From Bacteroides neonati (lineage in GTDB: Bacteria > Bacteroidota > Bacteroidia > Bacteroidales > Bacteroidaceae), in assembly GCF_000499785.1 (NCBI RefSeq), contig NZ_HG726020.1, positions 496,001 to 560,000 of the forward strand: DNA of 64,000 bases, given 5' to 3'. The position numbers and the translations under genes were made by a program. This document shows, piece after piece, positions 34,161-43,107 of the stretch (positions within the stretch are counted from its first letter, which is position 1; each line of letters starts with the position of its first letter). The notes below the pieces were generated by a model that was not told the DNA's origin, ran no database searches, and saw only the letters and a program-made list of their open reading frames with translations.

Positions 34161-35518
34161 AACGAATCTATATTAAGAATGCCGTTCTCGTTAATGAAGG
34201 ACAGCAGATAAAAGGCTCTATCGTCATCGAGAACGAGCAGATAGCCGAGATACTGATAGCCGGACAAGAGCCTTCGGCTCCCTGCCACGAGGTGATTGAT
34301 GCAGAAGGTTGCTACCTGCTGCCCGGAGCAATCGACGGACATGTACATTTCCGCGAACCGGGGTTGACGCAGAAAGCCGACATCACCTCCGAAAGCAGAG
34401 CGGCAGCCGCAGGCGGGGTTACCTCGATTATGGACATGCCCAATACAAGCCCGCAAACCACCACCCTACAGGCACTGAACGAGAAGCTCGACTTATTCGC
34501 AGCCAAATCGCTGGTGAACTACTCCTGCTATTTCGGAGCAACGAACAACAATTACCCGCAGCTCAAAGAGCTCGACCCACACCGTGTTTGTGGCGTTAAG
34601 CTCTTCATGGGATCGAGCACCGGAGATATGCTGGTCGACCGGATGAGCAGCCTGCTCAACATCTTCGGCGGAACCGATCTGCCCATTGCCGTGCACTGCG
34701 AAGATCAGCAGACCATCAGAGAGAATACCGAGAAGTACACGCAAGCCGCCCGAGGTACTTCGGACGAGGCGTCTCCCAAAGACCTGCCAATCGAATACCA
34801 TCCGCTCATCCGTTCGGAAGAGGCTTGCTACCACTCTACCGAGCTGGCCGTGCGTCTGGCCAAACAAGCCAACGCCCGTCTGCACGTATTGCACCTCTCT
34901 ACGGCCAACGAGTTGGAACTGTTCGACACCGCCCCATTGGCCGAAAAGCGCATCACTGCCGAGGCGTGTGTGGCGCATCTGCTGTTCGACGACAGCGATT
35001 ACCAAACGAAGCAGACGTTGATTAAGTGCAACCCCGCTATTAAGTCGGACAAGAACCGGCAGGCCTTGCGCGCAGCCGTGAACAGCGGATTGATCGATGT
35101 CATTGCCACCGACCACGCTCCTCACCTGCCGGCAGACAAAGAGGGCGGTGCACTCAAAGCCGCTTCGGGCATGCCGATGATACAGTTCTCGCTGGTCAGT
35201 ATGCTCGAACTGGTCGACAGTCAGGTATTCTCTATCGAAAAGGTGGTCGAGAAGATGTGCCATGCCCCTGCCGAAATCTACCAAATTAACAACCGCGGTT
35301 ATCTGCGCAAAGGCTATCAGGCCGATGTGGTGCTGGTTCGTCCCGGACAGCCATGGACGGTAACGGCCGACTGCATCGAGAGCAAGTGCCAATGGAGTCC
35401 GCTCGAAGGGCATACCTTTCAGTGGAAGGTAGAGAAGACCTTCGTGAACGGACAATTAGTTTATACCAACGGCGAGATCGACGATCGGTATCGCGGACAA
35501 GCATTACGATTCAGATGA
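34157..35518 (+). CDS. pyrC: Dihydroorotase
   Basis: 453 residues from ATG at 34157, which overlaps the preceding stop; an in-frame ATG at 34130 inside the upstream gene is less likely. It makes dihydroorotate in pyrimidine biosynthesis. The metal site is complete: 'DGHVHFREPG' (HxH), carboxylated Lys in 'GVKLFMGSSTGD', 'VHCED', 'HVLHLSTANE' and 'DVIATDHAPH'. The sequence is of the class I (allantoinase-like) type. Its stop overlaps the start of the next gene (ATGA), so three unrelated functions share one transcript. Confidence 0.96.
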   Translation: MKRIYIKNAVLVNEGQQIKGSIVIENEQIAEILIAGQEPSAPCHEVIDAEGCYLLPGAIDGHVHFREPGLTQKADITSESRAAAAGGVTSIMDMPNTSPQTTTLQALNEKLDLFAAKSLVNYSCYFGATNNNYPQLKELDPHRVCGVKLFMGSSTGDMLVDRMSSLLNIFGGTDLPIAVHCEDQQTIRENTEKYTQAARGTSDEASPKDLPIEYHPLIRSEEACYHSTELAVRLAKQANARLHVLHLSTANELELFDTAPLAEKRITAEACVAHLLFDDSDYQTKQTLIKCNPAIKSDKNRQALRAAVNSGLIDVIATDHAPHLPADKEGGALKAASGMPMIQFSLVSMLELVDSQVFSIEKVVEKMCHAPAEIYQINNRGYLRKGYQADVVLVRPGQPWTVTADCIESKCQWSPLEGHTFQWKVEKTFVNGQLVYTNGEIDDRYRGQALRFR

Positions 35519-36411
35519 AACAGACCATACTCTCCTTTAGTGTTCACGAAGTAGCCCCCTACATCAGTTGGGTGTACTTCTTTCATGCCTGGGGATTTCA
35601 GCCCCGGTTTGCAGCCATTGCCAATATCCACGGATGCGATTCGTGCAGAGCGTCGTGGCTCACCGGCTTTCCCGAGGAGGAACGACCCAAAGCGGCCGAA
35701 GCCATGCAGTTGTTCAAAGAGGCCAACCGGATGCTGAACCTGCTCGACCGTGATTTCAAGGTGCACACCCTCTTCAGGCTATGCGATGCAAATGCCGATG
35801 GCGACAACCTGATTCTCGACGGCATCACCTTTCCGCTGCTGCGCCAACAGGCCAAGAAGCGCGAGGGAGGGCCCTTTCTCTGCCTGAGCGACTTTGTACG
35901 TCCGCTCTCGACAGGCATCACCGATACCGTGGGGGCTTTCGCCTCTTCGATCGATGCCGATATGCAAGAGTTGTACGAGCAAGACCCCTATAAGCACCTG
36001 CTGGTACAAACCCTGTCGGACCGACTGGCAGAGGCGGCTACCGAAAAGATGCACGAACACGTACGCAAAGTAGCCTGGGGCTATGCCCCCGACGAGAACC
36101 TGACCCTCGCCGAACTATTGGTAGAGGCGTATCAAGGCATCCGCCCGGCGGTAGGCTATCCTTCCCTACCCGACCAGTCGGTCAACTTCCTGCTCAACGA
36201 GCTGCTCGACATGAAGCAGATCGGCATCACCCTGACCGAAAACGGAGCCATGCACCCGCACGCCTCGGTCTGCGGACTCATCTTTGCCCACCCCGCTGCA
36301 GAGTACTTTGCAGTCGGAAAGATAGGCGAAGATCAACTCACCGATTATGCCCGCAGGCGCGGCATGACGATAGCCGAGATGCGGAAATTCTTAGGAGCCA
36401 ACCTACAGTAG
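35515..36411 (+). CDS. Stand-alone methionine synthase (MetH) activation-domain protein
   Basis: 298 residues from ATG at 35515, overlapping the pyrC stop. The C-terminal two-thirds match the AdoMet-binding reactivation domain of cobalamin-dependent MetH: 'LSDFVRP', 'DTVGAFASSI', 'LVQTLSDRLAEAATEKMHEH', 'RKVAWGYAPDENLTLAELL', 'YQGIRPAVGYPSLPDQS', and 'LTENGAMHPHASVCGLIFAH' then 'YFAVGKIGEDQLTDYA'. The RPAxGYP loop is the AdoMet-contacting site. The N-terminal ~100 residues ('HEVAPYISWVYFFHAWGFQP', 'HGCDSCRASW') are an extra domain that I cannot assign. It should reductively remethylate inactive cob(II)alamin on a MetH encoded elsewhere, as known for the split Thermotoga system. Confidence 0.88.
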   Translation: MKQTILSFSVHEVAPYISWVYFFHAWGFQPRFAAIANIHGCDSCRASWLTGFPEEERPKAAEAMQLFKEANRMLNLLDRDFKVHTLFRLCDANADGDNLILDGITFPLLRQQAKKREGGPFLCLSDFVRPLSTGITDTVGAFASSIDADMQELYEQDPYKHLLVQTLSDRLAEAATEKMHEHVRKVAWGYAPDENLTLAELLVEAYQGIRPAVGYPSLPDQSVNFLLNELLDMKQIGITLTENGAMHPHASVCGLIFAHPAAEYFAVGKIGEDQLTDYARRRGMTIAEMRKFLGANLQ

Positions 36412-36494
36412 CGAAAAAAAACGTGTGCCCCTTGTGATTATCCGAACCCTTGCAACGACTAACTAACCAACAAGCAATTGCAGCGAAGAAGCCA

Positions 36495-37007
36495 ATGGAT
36501 ACACCAGCCACGCCAATGAGCGATAACATCGAACAAGAGTTTCTCTCGGTCATCCGGGAGTACGAACGTGTTATCTACAAGGTCTGCTACCTTTACACCA
36601 CCAAGAATGCCCCATTGGGAGACCTCTATCAGGAGGTCGTGCTCAACATCTGGAAAGCCTACCCCAAGTTCCGCAAAGAGTGTAAGGTATCGACCTGGAT
36701 TTATCGCATCGCGCTCAACACCTGCATCAGCTTTATCCGCAAAGAGAAGCACACACCCGAGCTGGTAACACTGACCCGCGAGGCCGATTGGATGACCGAG
36801 GATCGCGATCCGCTTACGGAGATGCTTCGCGAGCTGTATCGCCTGATTAATCACCTCGGCCAACTCGACAAATCGATCATTCTGCTCTACCTCGAAGAGA
36901 AGAGTTACGAGGAGATAGGCGAAATCACCGGACTGACCGTGACCAACGTAGCCACCAAGCTGAGTCGAATTAAAGACAAACTAAAGAAAATGAAGAAGGA
37001 GGATTGA
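36495..37007 (+). CDS. ECF-type RNA polymerase sigma factor
   Basis: About 170 residues from ATG at 36495; ATGs at 36450 and 36516 are also possible and the start is uncertain. Region 2 has 'YERVIYKVCYLYTTKNAPLG' and 'DLYQEVVLNIWKAYPKFR', region 2.4 'CKVSTWIYRIALNTCISFIR', and region 4 'LIILLYLEEKSYEEIGEITG'-like helix-turn-helix ending 'TNVATKLSRIKDKLKKMKKE'. Unlike the two PUL sigma factors it is not next to a FecR. The next gene, 3 bp away, codes for a membrane protein that is probably its regulator. Confidence 0.9.
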   Translation: MDTPATPMSDNIEQEFLSVIREYERVIYKVCYLYTTKNAPLGDLYQEVVLNIWKAYPKFRKECKVSTWIYRIALNTCISFIRKEKHTPELVTLTREADWMTEDRDPLTEMLRELYRLINHLGQLDKSIILLYLEEKSYEEIGEITGLTVTNVATKLSRIKDKLKKMKKED

Positions 37008-37010
37008 TAG

Positions 37011-37595
37011 ATGGAAATGGATGAACTTAAGAAATCATGGAACGCCTTTGGCGAGCGACTCAAAGACAAAAAGATTGTCGACGAGGAGAGTATCGCCAAA
37101 CTCATCGACCATGCCAAACACAATATAAATGCCATGAGCCGCTTCAACCAGCGGTTGCGCATCCTCTCGCTGCTGATTATCGGCTTCTTTATCGGCAGCC
37201 TGATTTACGACGGCCGATACCCCGACGTGTACTTCCAGATACTGCTGCTGGCACTCATCCCCGCCATCGGGTGGGATCTGTTTACGGCACACTTCCTGAG
37301 CCGGACGAAGGTCGATGAGATGCCCTTGGTAACGGTCGTTTCGCGCTTCAACCGCATTCACCGATGGGTGATTCGCGAGCGCGTGGCAGGCATCGCCTTT
37401 ATGTTCCTCATGGCGGGCTTCTTCTTTATCGAGCGGCGCGTGTGGCAACACGGAACGGTCATGATCGTGCTCTTCTTCCTCCTCTGGGCGGCCTGCTTTG
37501 CCGTTCCGCTATGGGTGTACCGGAAGAACCTGAACCGCCTGCGCGAGATCAGGAAGAACCTCGATGAGCTTAAAGAGCTGAAGCAGGACGCGTAA
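37011..37595 (+). CDS. Membrane protein, probable regulator of the adjacent sigma factor
   Basis: 194 residues. A charged cytoplasmic N-terminus ('MDELKKSWNAFGERLKDKKIVDEESIAKLI') is followed by four predicted membrane helices (about 52-68, 74-95, 127-143, 149-165), then a basic coiled-coil-like tail ('RKNLNRLREIRKNLDELKEL'). It has no enzyme motif. Such proteins follow ECF sigma genes in Bacteroidota and may act as anti-sigma factors; this is inference from the 3-bp gap and the topology. Confidence 0.7.
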   Translation: MEMDELKKSWNAFGERLKDKKIVDEESIAKLIDHAKHNINAMSRFNQRLRILSLLIIGFFIGSLIYDGRYPDVYFQILLLALIPAIGWDLFTAHFLSRTKVDEMPLVTVVSRFNRIHRWVIRERVAGIAFMFLMAGFFFIERRVWQHGTVMIVLFFLLWAACFAVPLWVYRKNLNRLREIRKNLDELKELKQDA

Positions 37596-37695
37596 GCATC
37601 CATCGGCAGGCAGCCGGTGGGAGCATCCCCGAATGTACAATTTATTCGCATCAGCAAGAGATGTACCTACCATCAGCCCGACAGTGAGGCTACCA

Positions 37696-37752
37696 AAGGT
37701 ATACCCTGATGTAGGATCAGTGTATACCTTTTCCTACATCAGGGTATACCTT
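37696..37752. terminator. Perfect 21-bp inverted repeat between convergent genes
   Basis: The arms 37696-37716 and 37732-37752 are perfect complements (core AAGGTATACCCTGATG), with a 15-nt loop that itself contains a third GTATACCTTT. It lies in the 243-bp gap between the convergent membrane-protein gene and sbcC, so a bidirectional terminator is likely. There is no strong T-run. No other feature is seen in the gap. Confidence 0.7.
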
Positions 37753-37838
37753 ATCTCACCCCCTCGCTACAGATAGCTGTGGGCGGGATGCGGGGGTGCG
37801 CTTCAGCGACGGCATACTGTCTGTTTTCTTTATCATCT

Positions 37839-40793
37839 TCATCTGATTTCGATGGCACTCCGCCCGTTGGCCGACTTATGCAACTGCACCTGTACGGCAA
37901 TGCGTTCGCTCATCTCCTGCACGTGCGAGATGACGCCGATCTTACGCCCCTGCATCTGCAACTGCTCCAACGCCTCCATCGCCATGCGCAGGCTGTCGGC
38001 ATCGAGCGAGCCGAAGCCCTCGTCAATGAAGAGCGATTCGACCTTGAGGTTGTTGCTCGAGAGCGACGACAGCCCCAAGGCCAAGGCGAGCGATATGAGG
38101 AACGATTCTCCGCCCGAAAGCGAATAGACGGTGCGCACCTCGTCGCACATATCGCCATCGACCACCTGCAAGGCGAGCGTGCCGGGCACTTGTTGCAGCT
38201 TGTAGCGGCGCGAGAGGTACGAGAGGTGTTTGTTGGCGTGCAGCAGCAGGAAGTTGAGCGTATAGCTCTGGGCGATGATCTTGAACTTGGTTCCGTCGGC
38301 ACTACCGATGAGCTTGTTGAGCTTGCCCCAACGCTCGGCCTCCTGCTGGCTGCGTGCGTACTCCTGTTGCTTGGCATCGAACAGGGCTTTGTTCTGTTTC
38401 TGCTGCAACAGCAGGGCTTCGACGGTGGCGAGGCGGCGGTCTACGAGCAGGTTCTGCTCCTGCTGCGCGGCAATGGCGTTGCCGAGATGCGCGGCATCGA
38501 GCGAGGGTTGGGGGGCTTCGCCATCGGTTTCGTGGGTACGGAAGGTTTCGGTTTTCGTGCGCAACGCATCAATCGAAGCGGCAAGCTGCCTGAGCTCTCC
38601 CTGTATGCCCGAGAGGGCTACCAGCAGGCGGTCGAACTCCTTGCGCGCCTCTTCGAGAGCAGTGCTGAGCTCCCTTTCGCGGCGGGCGATGGCTGCTTCG
38701 GCCTCATCGACCGGTTTTCCTTTCAACAACTGCGCACGCTCTTTCTGATGATGCAACAGCTCCTCGTTCATCGCATCGAAACGCTCCTGCTCCACCGATT
38801 GGGCACGAACGGCCATAGCGAGCTGCTCGCCCGTAGCGGCGGATTGCTGCACCAGCAGGCGCACCCGGGCGAGTGCCTCACGCCACGTCTGGGTGCGTGT
38901 GCGCAGGGATTGAATGAGGGCGTCGTGCCGCTGCCACTCTTCGTACAATTGCTGATAGGCGGTGAGCTGTCCGCTGAGCGCACGAAGCTGTTGTTCGAGC
39001 TCGGCGAGGCGGGCTTGCAACGCCTCCGGTTCGCGCTGTTCGGGGGTGAGATTGCCAAGTTGCTGCTCCTGTACCTGCTGCTGCTCGGTCAGGTGACGGT
39101 GGTCGCGTTGCAGGGCGATGCATTGATCGTTCTGCTTTTTATACGCATCGGTTGCCGCCTGATACTCCTTCTCGATACTGCGGAAGAGGGTATCGGCCAC
39201 CTCATTGCCTTGGTGATAAGGGTGCTCGGGGCTGCCGCATACGGGGCAAGCCTCGCCGGGGTGGAGGTTGTTGCGCAGGGCAACGACATCGCGGCTCATG
39301 GCGGTGCGGGCGTTTTCGTACAACTGCTTCGAGCGTTGCACCTGCTCTTCGCGGCCGGCAAGTTGCTGCGTCAGTGCCTCGAGAGAGGCAACGGTCTTCT
39401 GCTGTTGCTCGCGCAGCTGGTGGAGTTGCTCCACGGCTTGCAGGGCGCGCTGCGTGCGGGTCTGCTCTTCCAATAGTCGCTTCTGCCGCTCGCCCAGTGC
39501 CTGTATGCCGAAGGCGTTGAGGCGAAGCACTCGCTCGTCGTTCTCCTTTTGTAGGTGAGCAAGTTGCTGCTCCCTGTTGGTCAGCAGTTGTTCGGCACGA
39601 TGAAGCTCGCGGCTCATCTCCTGCCCTGCTTGCAGGCTGATGGGGGGTGTGCCATCCGTCGCCTCTTCGGCTTTGAGCAGATGGTTCAGGGCGATGCACG
39701 CGGTGCCAAGCGCACTGCTTTCGGTTTGCTGCCGATGGGTAAGTCCGGCCGTTTGCTTGCGGGCAGCCTCTACGGTTTGCAGCGTTTGTTGGTAGCGGGT
39801 TTGCAGGGCTTGCATCTGCACGTCGAGTTCGCGGGCACGCCTCAGCTCGGGTTGCAAGGCTTGGCACTGCTCGCGAAAGCGGTTCAAGCCTTCGGTTTGC
39901 TCCTGCAAGGCTTGTTGCAGCTTCTCCTGTTTCTGTTGCTCGCTGGCGGCTTCGGCCTGCTTTTTCAGCAGTTGTTCTTCGTGTTGCCGGAGCGAGACGA
40001 CCACATTGAGTTGCTCGTTGAGCTCCGCCAACCGACGAATACCCGATGAACGCGCCTCAAGCTGTTTCTCTTTCTCGGCGTGCAGCTCCTGCAAACGCTC
40101 TTCGGGCAGAAGGTCGATGAGGTCGATGCTGCTCTTCAACAGGTTCGATGCCTCTACGGCGAGCTTATTCCGTCCGAACACCTCCTGCGAGATGCGCGAA
40201 TAAACCTCCGTTCCGGTGAGCTTCTCCAAGAGCTCCGCCTTGGCCGATTCGCGCGACTTGAGGAAGGTGGCAAAGTCGTTCTGTGCCAGCAATACGGTGC
40301 GGGTAAACTGATCGTAGGTAAGCCCGACGACCTCGACCAGACGGGCGAGCAGCTCTTTTTTCGTTCCCTGAAACTCCTCTTCGGTATCCAGATCGGTCAC
40401 CTGCATGGTTTGCGTGCGCAACGAACCGTCGGCACGGCTCTTGGTGCGTCGTACCGACCAGCGCGAGCGGTAGCGGTGTCCGGTCATCCCGACGAAGTCG
40501 ACCTCGGCATATCCCTCGCTCGTGCCACGGCGCAGAACGTTCTTCACATCGGCCTGATTGATCTGATTATCGCCTACATCGGTCAGGTAAACCGTCTCTA
40601 CCGAGGCGGCAAAACGGGGTGCGCGGTCGTACAATGCCAGACAGAGGGCATCGAGAATGGTCGATTTGCCCGCTCCCGTCGGCCCCGAAATGGCAAAGAT
40701 TCCTGCCGACAGCAAGGGTTCTTGCGTGAAATCAATCTCCAATGTACCCTCTATCGAGGTCAGGTTTTTCAATCGTATGGCTGTTATCTTCAT
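37839..40793 (-). CDS. sbcC: Exonuclease subunit SbcC (Rad50-like SMC ATPase)
   Basis: 984 residues from ATG at 40793, which overlaps the sbcD stop (ATGA); an upstream in-frame ATG at 40832 lies inside sbcD. It has Walker A GPTGAGKS (37-44), long Gln/Leu/Glu-rich coiled coils (about 200-850), the zinc hook CPVC near residue 515 at the coil apex, a signature 'YSLSGGESFLISLALALGLS' and Walker B 'LFIDEGFGSLD' near 920. With SbcD it forms the nuclease that opens DNA hairpins and cuts protein-blocked ends. Confidence 0.96.
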   Translation of the reverse strand: MKITAIRLKNLTSIEGTLEIDFTQEPLLSAGIFAISGPTGAGKSTILDALCLALYDRAPRFAASVETVYLTDVGDNQINQADVKNVLRRGTSEGYAEVDFVGMTGHRYRSRWSVRRTKSRADGSLRTQTMQVTDLDTEEEFQGTKKELLARLVEVVGLTYDQFTRTVLLAQNDFATFLKSRESAKAELLEKLTGTEVYSRISQEVFGRNKLAVEASNLLKSSIDLIDLLPEERLQELHAEKEKQLEARSSGIRRLAELNEQLNVVVSLRQHEEQLLKKQAEAASEQQKQEKLQQALQEQTEGLNRFREQCQALQPELRRARELDVQMQALQTRYQQTLQTVEAARKQTAGLTHRQQTESSALGTACIALNHLLKAEEATDGTPPISLQAGQEMSRELHRAEQLLTNREQQLAHLQKENDERVLRLNAFGIQALGERQKRLLEEQTRTQRALQAVEQLHQLREQQQKTVASLEALTQQLAGREEQVQRSKQLYENARTAMSRDVVALRNNLHPGEACPVCGSPEHPYHQGNEVADTLFRSIEKEYQAATDAYKKQNDQCIALQRDHRHLTEQQQVQEQQLGNLTPEQREPEALQARLAELEQQLRALSGQLTAYQQLYEEWQRHDALIQSLRTRTQTWREALARVRLLVQQSAATGEQLAMAVRAQSVEQERFDAMNEELLHHQKERAQLLKGKPVDEAEAAIARRERELSTALEEARKEFDRLLVALSGIQGELRQLAASIDALRTKTETFRTHETDGEAPQPSLDAAHLGNAIAAQQEQNLLVDRRLATVEALLLQQKQNKALFDAKQQEYARSQQEAERWGKLNKLIGSADGTKFKIIAQSYTLNFLLLHANKHLSYLSRRYKLQQVPGTLALQVVDGDMCDEVRTVYSLSGGESFLISLALALGLSSLSSNNLKVESLFIDEGFGSLDADSLRMAMEALEQLQMQGRKIGVISHVQEMSERIAVQVQLHKSANGRSAIEIR

Positions 40794-42046
40794 GCTTTTT
40801 CCTCCTCTTCTTTTAGGCTGATCGAAAGACAAGCCTCCTGAAAGAGCGTCACCAGCTCCTCGGGCATCTCCGTCTGATAGGTTCTTTCGAAGGTCGACTG
40901 AACGATTTGCAGAGGCGACATCTCGCGCAGTCCCACGCCCGGCTCCTCAGCCTGTGTCGCAGCGGCATCGCCCGAGCGGTACACCGATACAATACGTGCC
41001 AGGCGGACGTGTTTCTCTTCGAGCGCGTGCTCTATTTGTTGCCGCAACAGCGGTTCGGGCTCATCGAGCAATACTTTCACCTCGAGATAGGGAGCGGGCA
41101 GGGTGCGGTCTGCCCCGGTGGGCAACGCCGCCAACTGCTCCAATACGCTCTCGGGCGAGGCAGCCTCGGTGGCAGGGATGCTGAGGAGCGGAACCAGCAA
41201 GGGGCAGTCGTGCTTCTCGATAGTGAGCAGTTGACCTTGGTCGAGCGTCACCACCACCACACCGTGGCGGTAATGCTTCTCGGCAAACGACATCGGCAAC
41301 GGACTGCCTGCATAGCGCACGTGCTCGCGCCCCGACACCCGTTGCGACTTATGGATATGCCCCAATGCCGTATAAGCGATCTGCTCCGGAAAGGCATCGG
41401 GAGGTACACATTCGAGTCCGCCGATCACGGTTCGTTCGCTGAAGTCGCGTTCGGCAATCTCCGAGCCGGTGGCTTGCAGGTGCCCTACGGCAACCAGTGC
41501 CTGCCCCTGCGTGCGACGTTCGACTGCCCGCTGCACCAACCGGGCGTATAGCTCACGCACCCCTTCGGCATACGCGTTGCCATCGGTCTCCACCACCGGA
41601 TAATCGCCCTGCCGGAGAAAGGGAACGGCAAGGCAAAGCACCTCCGCAACTCCCTCGCGGTTGGTCAGTTCGAGAATCAGGTCGTCGTAATCAATCTCTC
41701 CATCGCGCTTACGCACCACGCCTTTGATCCGGGTGCGCATCTCCTGCAACAGCGGAAGCGGTGCTTCGAGCCGTGCCGCCGAGTCGTGGTTGCCGGCTAT
41801 CACAACAAGCTGCAAGGCAGGGTTCTCTGCTGTGATTTGTTGTATAAACCGATAGAACAATCGTTGCGAAGCTGCCGAAGGATTCGAGACATCGAATACA
41901 TCTCCGGCAAGGAGCAACGCGTCTATGTTCTGCTCTTTGATCGTCGCGGCAAGCCAAGTTAGAAAGTGTTCCTGCTCCTCTGTGCGGTCGTAGCCGAAAA
42001 AAGTCTGTCCCAAGTGCCAGTCGGCTGTATGTAATATGCGTATCAT
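40790..42046 (-). CDS. sbcD: Exonuclease subunit SbcD (Mre11-like phosphoesterase)
   Basis: 418 residues. All metallo-phosphoesterase motifs are visible: 'ILHTADWHLGQ' (1-13), 'LLLAGDVFD', 'VVIAGNHDS', 'VAVGHLQ' and 'YTALGHIHKSQ'. The C-terminal part would cap the active site and contact SbcC. The start at 42046 is right after a -7 box at 42068-42075. It is the first gene of the sbcDC operon and overlaps sbcC by 4 bp. Confidence 0.97.
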   Translation of the reverse strand: MIRILHTADWHLGQTFFGYDRTEEQEHFLTWLAATIKEQNIDALLLAGDVFDVSNPSAASQRLFYRFIQQITAENPALQLVVIAGNHDSAARLEAPLPLLQEMRTRIKGVVRKRDGEIDYDDLILELTNREGVAEVLCLAVPFLRQGDYPVVETDGNAYAEGVRELYARLVQRAVERRTQGQALVAVGHLQATGSEIAERDFSERTVIGGLECVPPDAFPEQIAYTALGHIHKSQRVSGREHVRYAGSPLPMSFAEKHYRHGVVVVTLDQGQLLTIEKHDCPLLVPLLSIPATEAASPESVLEQLAALPTGADRTLPAPYLEVKVLLDEPEPLLRQQIEHALEEKHVRLARIVSVYRSGDAAATQAEEPGVGLREMSPLQIVQSTFERTYQTEMPEELVTLFQEACLSISLKEEEEKA

Positions 42047-42067
42047 CTCTTATTCATTTAATGCACA

Positions 42068-42116
42068 CAAAAATAACACAAACTATTGATTTGGAAAGCA
42101 TAAATTAATATCTTTG
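42068..42116. promoter_or_regulatory. Divergent promoters of sbcDC and the acyltransferase
   Basis: Minus-strand TATTTTTG (42068-42075) lies 22 bp before sbcD. Plus-strand TATCTTTG (42109-42116) lies 28 bp before the acyltransferase ATG at 42144. Both are exact TAnnTTTG matches. The position of the second box also argues against the upstream ATG at 42114 as a start. Confidence 0.6.
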
Positions 42117-42143
42117 TCAACCAAATTTAAGTCTGATTCCATT

Positions 42144-42902
42144 ATGAGGATTCTTTATTACATCTACCAGGTTTGTATCGCGTTGCCCATTCTTTTAGTA
42201 TTGACCATTCTAACGGCCATAGTTACCATTATAGGTTCCCTACTCGGTGGAGCACACATCTGGGGCTACTACCCGGGCAAAATCTGGTCGCAACTCATCT
42301 GCCTCTTCCTGCTCATTCCCGTAGAGGTACACGGACGCGAGAAGGTACACAAAAGAACCTCCTACATCTTCGTTCCCAACCATCAGGGCTCTTTCGACAT
42401 CTTCCTGATTTACGGTTTTCTGGGGCGCAACTTCAAATGGATGATGAAAAAAAGCCTGCGCAAACTCCCTTTCGTGGGGAAAGCGTGCGAGAGTGCAGGG
42501 CATATCTTCGTAGATCGCTCGGGGCCGAAAAAGATACTCGAAACCATTCATCAAGCAAAAGATTCATTAAAAGACGGTGTGTCGCTGGTGGTATTCCCCG
42601 AGGGTGCACGCTCCTTTACGGGACATATGGGCTATTTCAAGAAAGGTGCCTTTCAACTGGCCGATGACCTGCAACTGGCGGTAGTGCCTGTTACCATCGA
42701 CGGCTCTTTCGATATTCTTCCGCGTACGGGCAAGTGGCCCAAGCGTCACCGGATGATTCTGACCATCCACGAGCCGATTCCACCCAAAGGCAAAGGCGTT
42801 GAGAACATCAAGACAAGTATGAACGAAGCCTATACAGCCGTAGAGAGTGCGTTGCCTCTCCACTATCAGGGAATGGTGAAGAATGAAGATCAAGATATGT
42901 GA
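42144..42902 (+). CDS. 1-acyl-sn-glycerol-3-phosphate acyltransferase (PlsC family)
   Basis: 252 residues from ATG at 42144 ('MRILYYIYQVCIALPILLVL'). An N-terminal membrane anchor (about 5-38) is followed by the acyltransferase motifs: block I 'NHQGSFD' (the NHxxxxD type), block II 'GRNFKWMMKKSLRKLPFVG', and block III 'VVFPEGARS'. It would add the second acyl chain in phosphatidic acid synthesis at the inner membrane. It stands alone between divergent sbcD and a small gene. Confidence 0.93.
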   Translation: MRILYYIYQVCIALPILLVLTILTAIVTIIGSLLGGAHIWGYYPGKIWSQLICLFLLIPVEVHGREKVHKRTSYIFVPNHQGSFDIFLIYGFLGRNFKWMMKKSLRKLPFVGKACESAGHIFVDRSGPKKILETIHQAKDSLKDGVSLVVFPEGARSFTGHMGYFKKGAFQLADDLQLAVVPVTIDGSFDILPRTGKWPKRHRMILTIHEPIPPKGKGVENIKTSMNEAYTAVESALPLHYQGMVKNEDQDM

Positions 42903-43066
42903 GGCAATAGATTACGCAAACTTACCCCATACATGAGATCTGCATTGAGAGCATTTACCACTTCTAGCAAATAATATTTTCGTTTTTCTTTCGTTTTTCA
43001 CTCTACTTTTTATAACTTGCCACTGTTGCTAAGTCAGAAAACGGTAGAAAGGAGGTTGTAATATTG

Positions 43067-43093
43067 ATGATCAAAGTTTACAATTCAATTTAA
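43067..43093 (+). other. Eight-codon leader-like ORF with a strong Shine-Dalgarno
   Basis: AAAGGAGG at about 43048-43055 is followed 11 nt later by ATG (43067) and eight codons ('MIKVYNSI'), ending at 43093 just where the next Shine-Dalgarno begins. Such ribosome sites are rare in Bacteroides. It could be a leader peptide for the 68-residue gene. The rest of 42903-43066 shows nothing. Confidence 0.35.
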
Positions 43094-43107
43094 TAAGGAG
43101 GTGTTTT

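Noticed and set aside
34493..35455. A 320-codon minus-strand frame inside pyrC
   Set aside because: It is a shadow of a gene with all dihydroorotase metal-site motifs on the plus strand.
37779..39476. A 565-codon plus-strand frame opposite sbcC
   Set aside because: It mirrors the Gln/Leu/Glu-rich coiled-coil coding of SbcC, and its own sequence is a low-complexity Leu/Gln/Glu mix with no domain.
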